Of a stretch of 53,801 nucleotides of DNA, positions 1 to 9,639 are shown in pieces (positions within the stretch are counted from its first letter, which is position 1; each line of letters begins with the position of its first letter). This DNA is from Anaerosinus sp. (GTDB lineage: Bacteria; Bacillota; Negativicutes; JARBTT01). The DNA lies in the NCBI GenBank assembly GCA_029240055.1, contig JARBTT010000003.1:1-53801 (forward strand), read 5' to 3'. Position numbers and translations under genes: made by a program. The notes below the pieces were generated by a model. The model saw only the letters and a list, made by a program, of their open reading frames with translations, was not told the origin of the DNA and made no database searches.

Positions 1-1245
1 ACAGCTTGTACAGTACTTCCGGTACTAAAGGATGGTACGCCATTATGTTTTTTAGATAAATATCGTTCTAATCCACATGCTTATATAAAATTGTGGAAAC
101 ATCACGCTGCGCAGGATAAAGCAAATGAGCTCAATAGAATCGCAGAGGTACGTGGTGAAAAATGGTTGGCTCGGTATGGTGGGAAAATTTCATCAGAATG
201 GGCAATTCCAAAATTATGGCAGATTCTTGATGAAGCTCCTGAAGTTTATGCGGAAATGGCTTACTTCATTGAAGCGGCTGATTGGGTGATCTGGCAGCTG
301 TGCGGTGTGCAAACGAGAAATTCTTGTACGGCTGGATACAAAGAAATTTGGCATAAGACAGACGGATATCCATCCAAAGAATTTTTTAAAGCTTTAGATC
401 CAAGATTAGAGAATGTTGTAGAAGATAAATTAAATTGTCCAATCACACCATTGGGGCAAAAAGCTGGCTCGATTACAGAGGAAGCTGCCAAACTTACAGG
501 ACTTAAAGTAGGCACAGCAGTAGCAGTTGGAAATGTAGATGCGCACGTGACAATTCCAGCGGTAAAAATTGATAGTGCAGCAAAAATACTTGGAATCATG
601 GGAACCTCTACTTGTCATATTTTACTTGGTGATCAAGAAAGAATTGTTCCGGGGATGTGTGGGGTTGTAGAAGATGGTGTTTTGCCTGGTTTTTATGGCT
701 ATGAAGCAGGACAATCCTGTGTGGGGGATCATTTTGCGTGGTTTGTAAACAATTGTTTGCCAGAGAGCTATAGTGAAGCTGCAAAAAAGAAAGGTATAAA
801 CGTACAGCAATACCTTACAGAAAAAGCGAGTCAGCTTGCTGTCGGGGAAAGCGGGCTGGTAGCGCTTGACTGGTGGAATGGCAATCGATCTGTTTTGGTT
901 GATGTTGACTTAACAGGGATGATTCTAGGGCTTACCTTACAATCCAAGCCAGAAGAAATTTATCGCGCTCTGATTGAAGCAACTGCGTATGGTACAAGAA
1001 AAATTATCGAAACATTCCGCAATAGTGGAGTGCCAGTTGATGAGTTCTATGCATCGGGTGGTATTTCACAGAAAAATCCAATGGCAATGCAAATATATGC
1101 AGATATTTGCAATATTCCAGTAAAAATTGCTGGATCTACGCAAGGCCCAGCACTTGGTTCGGCAATCTTTGCAGCTGTCGCCGCAGGCAAAGCCGAAGGT
1201 GGCTATGATGATATTTTTAATGCAACAAAAAAATGGGTAATTTAA
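1..1245 (+). CDS. araB: L-ribulokinase, 5' end outside window; zero frame stops after an A7 run
   Basis: Frame is open from base 1 ([42 protein letters not shown]...); FGGY kinase motifs ([25 protein letters not shown]); followed by araA and araD. ORF track start at 91 is only an internal TTG. Confidence 0.93.
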   Translation, partial: TACTVLPVLKDGTPLCFLDKYRSNPHAYIKLWKHHAAQDKANELNRIAEVRGEKWLARYGGKISSEWAIPKLWQILDEAPEVYAEMAYFIEAADWVIWQLCGVQTRNSCTAGYKEIWHKTDGYPSKEFFKALDPRLENVVEDKLNCPITPLGQKAGSITEEAAKLTGLKVGTAVAVGNVDAHVTIPAVKIDSAAKILGIMGTSTCHILLGDQERIVPGMCGVVEDGVLPGFYGYEAGQSCVGDHFAWFVNNCLPESYSEAAKKKGINVQQYLTEKASQLAVGESGLVALDWWNGNRSVLVDVDLTGMILGLTLQSKPEEIYRALIEATAYGTRKIIETFRNSGVPVDEFYASGGISQKNPMAMQIYADICNIPVKIAGSTQGPALGSAIFAAVAAGKAEGGYDDIFNATKKWVI

Positions 1246-1394
1246 AAGATATTATTTATCAACCAATGCCTGAACATGTTACGGTTTATGATAAACTTTA
1301 TGCGGAATATGATAAGCTTCATGATTATTTTGGGCGAGGGGCAAATGATGTGATGAAACGCCTAAAAGCAATTAAAAAAGAAGCTACTAAATAA
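1233..1394 (+). other. araB: C-terminal remainder of ribulokinase in the -1 frame ([53 protein letters not shown])
   Basis: Reads directly on from the A7 run at 1227-1233; sequence resembles the AraB C-terminus ([26 protein letters not shown]). Confidence 0.85.
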
Positions 1395-1418
1395 AAAGCA
1401 AAATAAGTAGGGGGTTTT

Positions 1419-2900
1419 ATGATGAAAGATTTGAAAACATGTCAATTTTGGTTTATTACCGGCAGCCAACATCTTTATGGTGAAGAAACACTGAAAAAAG
1501 TTGCAGAGCATTCTGAAAGTATGGTTGAGAAATTAAATCAAGCAAATCAAATTCCAGCTGAAATCGTTTTTAAAATTGTGGCAACTACTTCAGAGGCAAT
1601 TGAAAACATTATAGAAGAAGCAAATTATGATAAGAGTTGTGTTGGTATTATTACTTGGATGCATACATTTTCCCCATCAAAAATGTGGATTCGTGGGTTA
1701 GGTAAATTACAAAAACCTTACCTACATTTACATACACAATTTAATCGTGAAATTCCTAATGAAGACATTGATATGGATTTTATGAATTTAAACCAAGCGG
1801 CACATGGAGATCGTGAGCATGGGTTCATTGGCACGAGAATGCGCTTGCCCCGTAAAGTGATTGTTGGGTACTGGGAAGACAAACATGTAAAAGAAAAAAT
1901 TGGCTTATGGATGCGTAGTGCAATCGGTGTGATGACAAGTAAGAAGTTAAAAGTTGCTCGGTTTGGCGATAATATGCGTGATGTTGCGGTAACAGAAGGC
2001 GATAAAGTAGAAGCACAAATCAAGCTTGGTTGGTCAGTGAATACCTATCCAGTTGGTGATTTATTAGCATATATTGATGCTGTCAGCGAAGCTGAGATTG
2101 ATGCTATAGTGAAGGAATATGAACAAGCATATATAATAAAAACTGATAATATCGAATCCGTGCGCTATCAGGCAAGACTCGAGATTGGGATGGAAACGTT
2201 TTTGAAAAAAGGTGGTTTTGATGCCTTTGTCAACACCTTTGAAGATTTAAATGGCATGAAGCAATTGCCGGGACTTGCATCGCAAAGATTAATGGAAAAA
2301 GGCTATGGCTTTGGTCCTGAAGGCGACTGGAAGGTTGCTGCTATGACCAGTGTAATGAAAACAATGGCACAAGGGCTTGTTGGTGGTACATCGCTTATGG
2401 AAGATTATACGTATCATTTTGCCGGGGAAGAAAGCTTGATTTTAGGTTCTCATATGCTTGAAATATGTCCTACGGTTGCTGCAACAAAGCCAAGCATAGA
2501 AGTTCATCCACTTGGTATCGGTGGTAAAGATGATCCTGCTAGACTGGTATTTGAAGGGGCAAGTGGTAAAGCAATTTGTGCGAGCTTAATTGATATGGGT
2601 GGAAGGTTACGTTTGATTGTGAATGATATATTGGCAGTAAAACCAATTATGGCGATGCCGAATTTACCAGTAGCGCGCGTGATGTGGAAACCACTTCCGA
2701 ATCTTGAAACTTCAGCTGAGGCCTGGATCACTGCTGGCGGTGCACATCATAGTGTGATTAGCTTTAGTCTTACAGCAAATGAACTTAGAGATTGGGCGAA
2801 TATGATGGACATTGAATTTGTTCATATTGCTGAAGATATTGATCTGTATCGCTTCAAACAGGATTTATTGATCGCAGATCTTGCTTGGAAGTTAAAATAA
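1419..2900 (+). CDS. araA: L-arabinose isomerase
   Basis: 493 aa, FWFITGSQHLYGEETL N-terminus, typical AraA motifs; flanked by araB and araD. Confidence 0.98.
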   Translation: MMKDLKTCQFWFITGSQHLYGEETLKKVAEHSESMVEKLNQANQIPAEIVFKIVATTSEAIENIIEEANYDKSCVGIITWMHTFSPSKMWIRGLGKLQKPYLHLHTQFNREIPNEDIDMDFMNLNQAAHGDREHGFIGTRMRLPRKVIVGYWEDKHVKEKIGLWMRSAIGVMTSKKLKVARFGDNMRDVAVTEGDKVEAQIKLGWSVNTYPVGDLLAYIDAVSEAEIDAIVKEYEQAYIIKTDNIESVRYQARLEIGMETFLKKGGFDAFVNTFEDLNGMKQLPGLASQRLMEKGYGFGPEGDWKVAAMTSVMKTMAQGLVGGTSLMEDYTYHFAGEESLILGSHMLEICPTVAATKPSIEVHPLGIGGKDDPARLVFEGASGKAICASLIDMGGRLRLIVNDILAVKPIMAMPNLPVARVMWKPLPNLETSAEAWITAGGAHHSVISFSLTANELRDWANMMDIEFVHIAEDIDLYRFKQDLLIADLAWKLK

Positions 2901-2965
2901 TGTATTAAAATAGCTGTGGTAGCAGAATAGGTCTGGTGCTGCAAGTGTAATGGGGTAGATAAATT

Positions 2966-3658
2966 ATGTTAGAAGAATTAAAAGAAGCTGTCTATCGTAC
3001 CAATATGATGTTACCGCAATATAAGCTGATTACCTTTACTTGGGGTAACGTTTCGGGGATTGATCGCAAGTCTAAGCTAGTGGTAATAAAGCCATCTGGA
3101 GTGGAATATGAAGAGATGAAAGCTACTGACATGGTAGTCGTAGATCTTGCAGGCAATGTAGTGGAAGGTAAACTAAAACCATCGTCTGATACAGCAACTC
3201 ACATCGAACTGTATAAAGCTAACGCGGACATTGGTGGAATTGTCCATACCCATTCCCGTTATGCGACGGTATGGGCGCAAGCAAGTCTTGACATTCCAGC
3301 ACTAGGAACAACACATGCAGATTATTTTTATGGGAATATTCCTTGTACTCGTCCTATGACAGACGCGGAAATTAATGGAGAATATGAAAAAGAAACTGGC
3401 AAGGTTATCATTGAAACATTTCAAAATAAAAAATTTAATGATATCCCGGGTGTTTTGGTGCATTCACATGGTCCGTTTTCTTGGGGCAGAGATCCTTTCA
3501 ATGCTGTACATAATGCTGTAGTGCTAGAAGAAGTTGCCTTTATGGCCTTGCATTCGAATATCTTGAATAATGGAGTTACTCATCAAATGCAACAAGTTCT
3601 TTTAGACAAACATTATTTAAGAAAACATGGTAAAAATGCCTACTACGGGCAAGCATAA
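2966..3658 (+). CDS. araD: L-ribulose-5-phosphate 4-epimerase
   Basis: 230 aa, class II aldolase family; [26 protein letters not shown] motifs. Confidence 0.97.
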   Translation: MLEELKEAVYRTNMMLPQYKLITFTWGNVSGIDRKSKLVVIKPSGVEYEEMKATDMVVVDLAGNVVEGKLKPSSDTATHIELYKANADIGGIVHTHSRYATVWAQASLDIPALGTTHADYFYGNIPCTRPMTDAEINGEYEKETGKVIIETFQNKKFNDIPGVLVHSHGPFSWGRDPFNAVHNAVVLEEVAFMALHSNILNNGVTHQMQQVLLDKHYLRKHGKNAYYGQA

Positions 3659-3749
3659 GATAAAGGATTAAGAATTAAGAATAGACGTATGATCATAATG
3701 GAAAGACCTTAGAAATAAAGGCGGGACGAAATACATAATTTCATAAAGT

Positions 3750-3799
3750 AAAGAAGACGATTTATATGTTTTATTTCATATGGATCGTTCTTTTTTTTG
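3750..3799 (+). terminator. Probable rho-independent terminator after araD
   Basis: Imperfect hairpin AAAGAAGACGATTTATATG / CATATGGATCGTTCTTT followed by a T-run. Confidence 0.6.
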
Positions 3800-3845
3800 G
3801 TAAAAGTGAAACGATCACATCATTACGAAAGAAATGACATAGAAT

Positions 3846-3886
3846 ATATGTAAAAGTGAAAATAAGCACATTCTACTTTTACATAT
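3846..3886. promoter_or_regulatory. Inverted repeat, candidate operator of the downstream SorC-family regulator
   Basis: ATATGTAAAAGT (3846-3857) / ACTTTTACATAT (3875-3886), perfect 12-bp arms, 17-nt spacer. Confidence 0.55.
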
Positions 3887-3903
3887 GTTCTAATCGATAG
3901 ATA

Positions 3904-3932
3904 TTGAAAACATAATAATATGTCGATATAAT
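3904..3932 (+). promoter_or_regulatory. Sigma-70-type promoter for the regulator/glucitol-PTS operon
   Basis: TTGAAA (3904-3909), 17-bp spacer, TATAAT (3927-3932). Confidence 0.7.
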
Positions 3933-3981
3933 ACTAATTGTAAACCAAGTTATTTAGTTATTCTGTATCGGAGGTTTTTCA

Positions 3982-4947
3982 ATGAAAAAGATTATTGATG
4001 ATACAAGACTCATTTATAAATGTTGTAGTCTTTATTATGAAGATGAAATGAGTCAACAAGGAATTTGTGATTATCTAGGGATTTCAAGGCCGTCAGTTTC
4101 ACGCATGTTGAAATTGGGTAAAGATCAAGGCATTGTAAAGATTGAAGTTGTCAGTCCCTATAATTTTACGTTTGGTAAATTAGAACGAGAGTTAGAAAAG
4201 AAATTTTCACTTAGAGAAGTTATTGTTGTGGATTCAAGTCCACTTGAAACAGGGACAGAAAGAATTAGCAGTAATCTAGGGGAAGAAACTTTAAATTTTT
4301 TATCGAGAACTTTGGATGAAGGAGAAGTCGTTGGTGTTTCAATGGGGATGACTTTACAAAATGTAATTCGCGCTAAAAGTGCGATTGATGAGCCAATCGA
4401 ATGTACATTTGTACCGATTGTTGGTGGGGTTGGGCAAAGTAGAGTAGATATTCATTCCAATTATATTGCCAGCGAATTTTCAAAGTTATTTCATGGCGAA
4501 TGTGTGCAATTTTTTTCACCAGCAGTATTTTCCAATGTTACAATTCTAGAAGGATTTTTAAACGAAAAGGCCGTCAGAAATATTTTCAATATTTACAAAA
4601 GTGTGACAACAGTGATTATGGGAATCGGCATTACCCAGAGGGGTGCTTCAACTTTATTGGAAACGGGTTATATTGATGAAAATGAATTGGATAGTTTTGT
4701 GAAAGATGGTGCTGTTGGCGATATATCGTTACAATTTTTCGATAAAAATGGTAGTACTGAAAAATTCAGAAAATTCAATCAAAGAGTTGCAGGAATGCCG
4801 ATTGAACAGTTGAAAAAAGTTCCTAAGCGTATCGGTATCGCTGGTGGTAGCCATAGAGCAGATGCAGTTTTAGGAGCTATCCATGGTGGTTTCGTAAACA
4901 TATTGATCACCGATATTGACTGTGCCAGATTATTAATTGATGCATAA
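3982..4947 (+). CDS. SorC-family sugar-binding transcriptional regulator
   Basis: 321 aa; N-terminal HTH (YYEDEMSQQGICDYLGISRPSVSRMLK), C-terminal sugar-binding domain (GIAGGSHRADAVLGAIHGG). Confidence 0.93.
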   Translation: MKKIIDDTRLIYKCCSLYYEDEMSQQGICDYLGISRPSVSRMLKLGKDQGIVKIEVVSPYNFTFGKLERELEKKFSLREVIVVDSSPLETGTERISSNLGEETLNFLSRTLDEGEVVGVSMGMTLQNVIRAKSAIDEPIECTFVPIVGGVGQSRVDIHSNYIASEFSKLFHGECVQFFSPAVFSNVTILEGFLNEKAVRNIFNIYKSVTTVIMGIGITQRGASTLLETGYIDENELDSFVKDGAVGDISLQFFDKNGSTEKFRKFNQRVAGMPIEQLKKVPKRIGIAGGSHRADAVLGAIHGGFVNILITDIDCARLLIDA

Positions 4948-4965
4948 CTGATAAGAGAGGAGAAA

Positions 4966-5364
4966 ATGAGGACAATGAATACAACAAAATTATTTATATT
5001 CTTATTTGTTCTGATGATAGCACAAGCGCTTGGGACATACTTGCAAGTACAGCAATATAAAAAAGCCGTTCGGCGATTACACAAATTAGGCAATATTGGT
5101 ATTGGTAGTAAGAAAGGTAAATTTACTCAAGGGAATATTGTGATTATTGCTTGTAATCGTGATGGGGTGATTACGGCAGGTGAAATAATGGAAGGATTTA
5201 CAATTTTTAATACATTTAAAGAGCTTTCGGGGATTGCCGGCAAAACAATCTATCATTTGAAAGCTGAATATATGAATCTTTCAGAAAAACAGCAGAAAAA
5301 ATATAAAGCGCATATTCAAGCATTAGATGCTTTGTATATAAGATTGAACCCAGTAGAAGAGTAA
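4966..5364 (+). CDS. gutM: GutM-like glucitol operon activator
   Basis: 132 aa, N-terminal TM segment, GutM-like sequence, adjacent to srlA. Confidence 0.85.
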   Translation: MRTMNTTKLFIFLFVLMIAQALGTYLQVQQYKKAVRRLHKLGNIGIGSKKGKFTQGNIVIIACNRDGVITAGEIMEGFTIFNTFKELSGIAGKTIYHLKAEYMNLSEKQQKKYKAHIQALDALYIRLNPVEE

Positions 5365-5503
5365 AAGGTGCAATATATGGTGGTGTTCAAGAAGTTCACC
5401 TAAAGATTTACTCGATAAGGGCCCTATTGAGTAGCTGTTTGCATCAGTCAAGAAAGTTATTAGGAAAACTTCTAAGCATAAAAAATTAGGGAGGCAAAAA
5501 ATT

Positions 5504-6025
5504 ATGGAATTTATAGCTGGATTAGCGAATGGTTTTATGGAACTTTTTAAAGCAGGTGCTGCAACTTTTGCAGCTTGGGTAGCCGGAATTATACCGCTTA
5601 TCGTTGTATTAATGACTGCAGTGAGTGCCGTTATCAAATTAATTGGTGAAGAACGTGTACATGCATTGGCAAAACAAGCGACAAAAAATATTATTACACG
5701 TTATACTATTCTACCAATTTTAGCAGTTTTATTCTTAGGTAATCCGATGTGTTATAGCTTTGGTAGATTTGTTGAACCAAAACACAAACCATCTTTCTAT
5801 GATGCAACTGTAAGTTTTCTTCATCCGGTAACAGGTTTATTCCCCCATGCAAATGGTGGTGAGCTCTTTGTATATATGGGAATTGCTGCTGGGATAACGA
5901 CATTAGGTCTTCCTTTAGGGGAGCTCGCAGTCAGATATTTTCTTGTAGGTATTGTTGTTATCTTTATCCGTGGTGTTGTTACTGAAAAAATTTATGCATC
6001 GATGAAAGCAAAAGAAGAAAAATAA
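5504..6025 (+). CDS. srlA: PTS glucitol/sorbitol-family EIIC component
   Basis: 173 aa; MEFIAGLANGFMELFKAGAATFAAWVAGIIPLI, PLGELAVRYF; operon context. Confidence 0.92.
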   Translation: MEFIAGLANGFMELFKAGAATFAAWVAGIIPLIVVLMTAVSAVIKLIGEERVHALAKQATKNIITRYTILPILAVLFLGNPMCYSFGRFVEPKHKPSFYDATVSFLHPVTGLFPHANGGELFVYMGIAAGITTLGLPLGELAVRYFLVGIVVIFIRGVVTEKIYASMKAKEEK

Positions 6026-6065
6026 TAACCAGCAATCTAAAAAAATAGCAGAGAGGATTGATATT

Positions 6066-7091
6066 ATGTATAAATCAATTACGATTTCAAAAGGCAGTGG
6101 CGGCTGGGGCGGACCATTAACGATTATGCCAACTGCCAACTGTAATAAAATTGTGAGTGTAACTGGTGGGGGAATTCATCCTGTGGCAATTAAAATTGCT
6201 GAAATGACTGGATGCGAAGCAATTGATGGCTTTACAACTGCAATCCCGGACGATCAAATATTAGTGGCTGTAGTCGATTGTGGAGGTACTGCACGTTGTG
6301 GTGTTTATCCTAAGAAAAATATTTTCACCGTTAATTTAACTCCAGTGGGCAAAGTTGGACCGCTTGCACAGTTTATTAGTGAAAATTTATATGTATCCGC
6401 TGTAAATGAAAGCTGTTTAACCTATGCGCCAGAAGGTACTCCATTAACAAGTAAAGATGGTAGTAATGTTGGCGCTGCACAAATAGCAACGAATAAATCA
6501 AGTGAGCCAAAAACAAAAGCACAAGCAAGAGCGGAACTTGCAAAGATGAATGCTGGAAAAGAAAAGAATTTTATAACCAAATTAGGGATTGGTGTCGGTG
6601 GCGTCGTAAATAAATTCTACCAAGCTGGTCGCGAAACAATTGATATGGTTGTTAAAACAATTCTACCGTTTATGGCATTCGTAAGTATGATCATTGGTAT
6701 TATTAGTGCATCAGGTATCGGTGATATTATCGCCCATACAATCTCGCCACTTGCTAGTACCTTACCAGGGATGTTAGTTATTTCGGTAGTATGCTCTTTG
6801 CCTTTTATTTCGCCAGTGATTGGACCAGGCGCCGTAATCGCACAAGTTGTCGGTACTTTACTTGGGGTTGAAATTGGCTTAGGACACATTCCAGCGCAAT
6901 ATGCATTGCCAGCATTATTTGCAATTAATGCACAGGTTGGTGGTGACTTTGTTCCAGTTGGTTTAAGTCTTGGTGAAGCTGATCCTGAGACTATTGAGCT
7001 TGGGGTTCCAGCTGTATTATATTCGCGTGTAATTACAGGACCATTATCTGTTATTATCGCTTATATTTTTAGCTTTGGCATGTATATGTAA
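6066..7091 (+). CDS. srlE: PTS glucitol/sorbitol-family EIIBC component
   Basis: 341 aa; SITISKGSGGWGGPLTI N-terminus, VDCGGTARCGVYP, C-terminal membrane domain. Confidence 0.94.
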   Translation: MYKSITISKGSGGWGGPLTIMPTANCNKIVSVTGGGIHPVAIKIAEMTGCEAIDGFTTAIPDDQILVAVVDCGGTARCGVYPKKNIFTVNLTPVGKVGPLAQFISENLYVSAVNESCLTYAPEGTPLTSKDGSNVGAAQIATNKSSEPKTKAQARAELAKMNAGKEKNFITKLGIGVGGVVNKFYQAGRETIDMVVKTILPFMAFVSMIIGIISASGIGDIIAHTISPLASTLPGMLVISVVCSLPFISPVIGPGAVIAQVVGTLLGVEIGLGHIPAQYALPALFAINAQVGGDFVPVGLSLGEADPETIELGVPAVLYSRVITGPLSVIIAYIFSFGMYM

Positions 7092-7137
7092 TAAGTGTGT
7101 AAAAATGTTTTTAATGTACCATAAAGGAGGAACTTAA

Positions 7138-7506
7138 ATGAAATATCACTCTGAGATAACTGGCTGGGGTGAAGAGGCTTTATTTTTTCTTAGTGAAAAG
7201 GAAATGAATTTTATCATTATCTTTAATGACGGTGCGCCAGCAGAATTAGCAGAAATATCAGTACTTCATAAGCCCGCACCGATTCTTGTGGATTTGGCAG
7301 TTGGGGATACCGTAGTTCTTTGTGAGAAGGTGTTTACAATTACTGCGATTGGCGATGAAGCAAGGCAGACATTGAAAGAATTAGGGCATTGTACATTGAG
7401 CTTTAAAGGTGGAGCTGAGCCAGAGCGTCCGGGGTGTATTATGCTAGAAGGCGAAGATTTGGTGGCTCAAGATTTTACCGTAGGTAGCTTGATTGAAATT
7501 TACTAA
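7138..7506 (+). CDS. srlB: PTS glucitol/sorbitol-family EIIA component
   Basis: 122 aa; YHSEITGWGEEALFFLSEKEMNFIIIFNDGAPAELAEISVLH; operon context. Confidence 0.92.
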   Translation: MKYHSEITGWGEEALFFLSEKEMNFIIIFNDGAPAELAEISVLHKPAPILVDLAVGDTVVLCEKVFTITAIGDEARQTLKELGHCTLSFKGGAEPERPGCIMLEGEDLVAQDFTVGSLIEIY

Positions 7507-7557
7507 TTTAGATATTGTAAATTTTCAATAATAATATAAAGAAGGAAGTAATGAATT

Positions 7558-8853
7558 ATGTTAAATATGAATCAAAAATTGATCAAACGTCAGCAGGAAG
7601 GAAAAGTTATACGTACCGGTATTGTTGGTGCTGGTCAAATGGGAAGAGGTATGGTAACACAAATGGCATTAATGCAAGGAATTATGCCAGCAATTGTGTC
7701 TGATATCAATATTGAAAATGCAATACATGCATTTAAGTATGCTGGAATTCAAGATGATCAAATCGCAATTGTAGATACGATTGCTGATGCGAACAAATGG
7801 ATAGAAGCTGGAAAATATGTTGCTACAGTAAATGCAGATTTAATTTCAGAGGCCAATCTAATCGAATGTGCAATTGATGCAACTGGTGTACCTGATGTTG
7901 GGGCAAAAGTGGCTACAGATGCAATGAAAAATGGTAAACACTGCGTAATGTTAAATGTAGAAACTGATGTTGTTATTGGCCCTTATCTTAAGAAATTAGC
8001 AGCGCAGCAAGGAGTTATTTATACTGGTTCTGCTGGTGACGAACCTGGTGCTGTTATGGAATTATACTGTTTTGCAAAAGCAATGGGTATGGATGTTAAA
8101 GTAATGGGGAAAGGTAAAAATAATAAACTAGATTATGATTGCAACCCTGATACTGTTCTTGAAGAAGCGACTCGTCGGGTAATGAGTCCTAAAATGCTTT
8201 GCTCGTTCAAAGATGGCACAAAAACAATGGTAGAAATGACGGCAATGTCAAATGCCACTGGTTTGATTCCAGATGTAATCGGTGGACATGGCGTCGCGGC
8301 AACAGTGAAAGAATTACCTGATCTATATAGATTGAAACAAGATGGTGGTATCTTAAATAAACACGGTGTTGTTGAATATGTAAACGGTATTGCGCCGGGG
8401 GTATTTGTAGCAGTATCTACAGAAAACGAAGAAATCGCTTACCAAATGCGTTATCATAGTATGGGCGCTGGTCCAATTTGGATTTTATATCGTCCATATC
8501 ATTTATGTAATTTGGAAACTCCACTAACAGTTGCAAAAGCTGTTATTGATGGGGAAGCGACAATTGTTCCAGTGGATGGTCTTGTTAGTGAATGTATTAC
8601 GGTTGCAAAAACAGATCTAAAAGCTGGTCAAACAATTGATGGTATTGGTGGCTACACAACATATGGCTCTATAGCCACAGCTGTTGAATCCGATGAAAAA
8701 GGTTATGTACCATATGGTTTAGTAAACAAAAAAGCGCGCATGATTAAAGATGCAAAAAAAGGTCAGATTTTAACTTTAGATATGCTTGAATTAGATACTT
8801 CTACTCTTATTTATAAACTTCGTAAAGAACAAGATGCAATGTATAGAAAATAA
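7558..8853 (+). CDS. NAD(P)-dependent oxidoreductase, COG4091 homoserine-dehydrogenase-like, with C-terminal SAF domain
   Basis: 431 aa; Rossmann motif GIVGAGQMGRGM; C-terminal KTDLKAGQTIDGIGGYTTYG...KKGQILTLDML is SAF-like; last gene of the PTS operon. Confidence 0.88.
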   Translation: MLNMNQKLIKRQQEGKVIRTGIVGAGQMGRGMVTQMALMQGIMPAIVSDINIENAIHAFKYAGIQDDQIAIVDTIADANKWIEAGKYVATVNADLISEANLIECAIDATGVPDVGAKVATDAMKNGKHCVMLNVETDVVIGPYLKKLAAQQGVIYTGSAGDEPGAVMELYCFAKAMGMDVKVMGKGKNNKLDYDCNPDTVLEEATRRVMSPKMLCSFKDGTKTMVEMTAMSNATGLIPDVIGGHGVAATVKELPDLYRLKQDGGILNKHGVVEYVNGIAPGVFVAVSTENEEIAYQMRYHSMGAGPIWILYRPYHLCNLETPLTVAKAVIDGEATIVPVDGLVSECITVAKTDLKAGQTIDGIGGYTTYGSIATAVESDEKGYVPYGLVNKKARMIKDAKKGQILTLDMLELDTSTLIYKLRKEQDAMYRK

Positions 8854-8860
8854 TAAAAAG

Positions 8861-8893
8861 CAAAAGCTGATGTGTTTATCACATCAGCTTTTG
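8861..8893 (+). terminator. Stem-loop terminator after the PTS operon
   Basis: CAAAAGCTGATGTG-TTTAT-CACATCAGCTTTTG, perfect 14-bp stem; U-tract is weak. Confidence 0.75.
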
Positions 8894-9224
8894 TTATGAA
8901 AAATTTAAGACAATGAAAAAATTTTAAATTATAAATTTATTAAAAAATCAAAAAGCTTCCTTATTATATATAAACTTAAAATAAATAAAAATGTATAATC
9001 TTTACTGGTATGTGTTAAGTTACCTAAAGGAAGTTTTTAGTATATAGATCATTCTCAATTGACAAGCATAATATCGTTTCAGATAAAGTTAAACAATTTG
9101 TAAAATTCTTTTTTTATTTTCACTAAATTTAGAGAAAGATTGTATAATTTATGAAAAATATGGTACAATGATAACTGATGATACACCACGTGCCGTGTGT
9201 ATGAAAAGATTGATGAAACAAGTG

Positions 9225-9253
9225 TTGACATTGATTATGAGTCATGTTATTAT
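9225..9253 (+). promoter_or_regulatory. Strong promoter of the str operon
   Basis: TTGACA (9225-9230), 17-bp spacer, TATTAT (9248-9253), just upstream of the L7Ae-like gene. Confidence 0.8.
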
Positions 9254-9308
9254 ATACGAGTGCCTGAAACAAAAAAAGCATTCATCTGTAGATATGGGAG
9301 TGAATACA

Positions 9309-9554
9309 ATGTCGCTCGACACTTTGAAGACTGCCAAAAAAGTTATTGGTATAAAACAAGTTACGAAAGCTGTCAAAAAAGACTTATGTAAAAAGGTTTT
9401 TATTGCACAAGATGCCGATTTAAGAGTTGTACAACCTCTGAAAGATTTGTGTGAACAACATAAAATCGACAAAGTTGATGTTGCAACGATGAGTGAATTG
9501 GGAGAAGCTTGTACGATTGAAGTAGGAGCTGCTGCAGTGGCTGTTTTGAAGTAA
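9309..9554 (+). CDS. rplGB: L7Ae/YbxF-family ribosomal protein
   Basis: 81 aa MSLDTLKTAKKVIGIKQVTKAV...; ATG at 9309 has RBS GGGAG; ORF-track start (9168) lies upstream of the best promoter and is rejected. Confidence 0.9.
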   Translation: MSLDTLKTAKKVIGIKQVTKAVKKDLCKKVFIAQDADLRVVQPLKDLCEQHKIDKVDVATMSELGEACTIEVGAAAVAVLK

Positions 9555-9639
9555 TCTTGTTAAATATTCTAGCTCTTTTATAAAATTGAGTTGGAATTAT
9601 TAAATAATAAATTTTTATATGAAGGAAGGAGGTGCATGT

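Noticed and set aside
9168-9391. N-terminally extended L7Ae ORF (9168) and a Cys/Tyr-rich overlapping ORF (9197..9391)
   Set aside because: Both start upstream of the strong TTGACA-17-TATTAT promoter. The good RBS and conserved protein start are at 9309. The 9197 ORF overlaps the real gene out of frame with no recognisable family.
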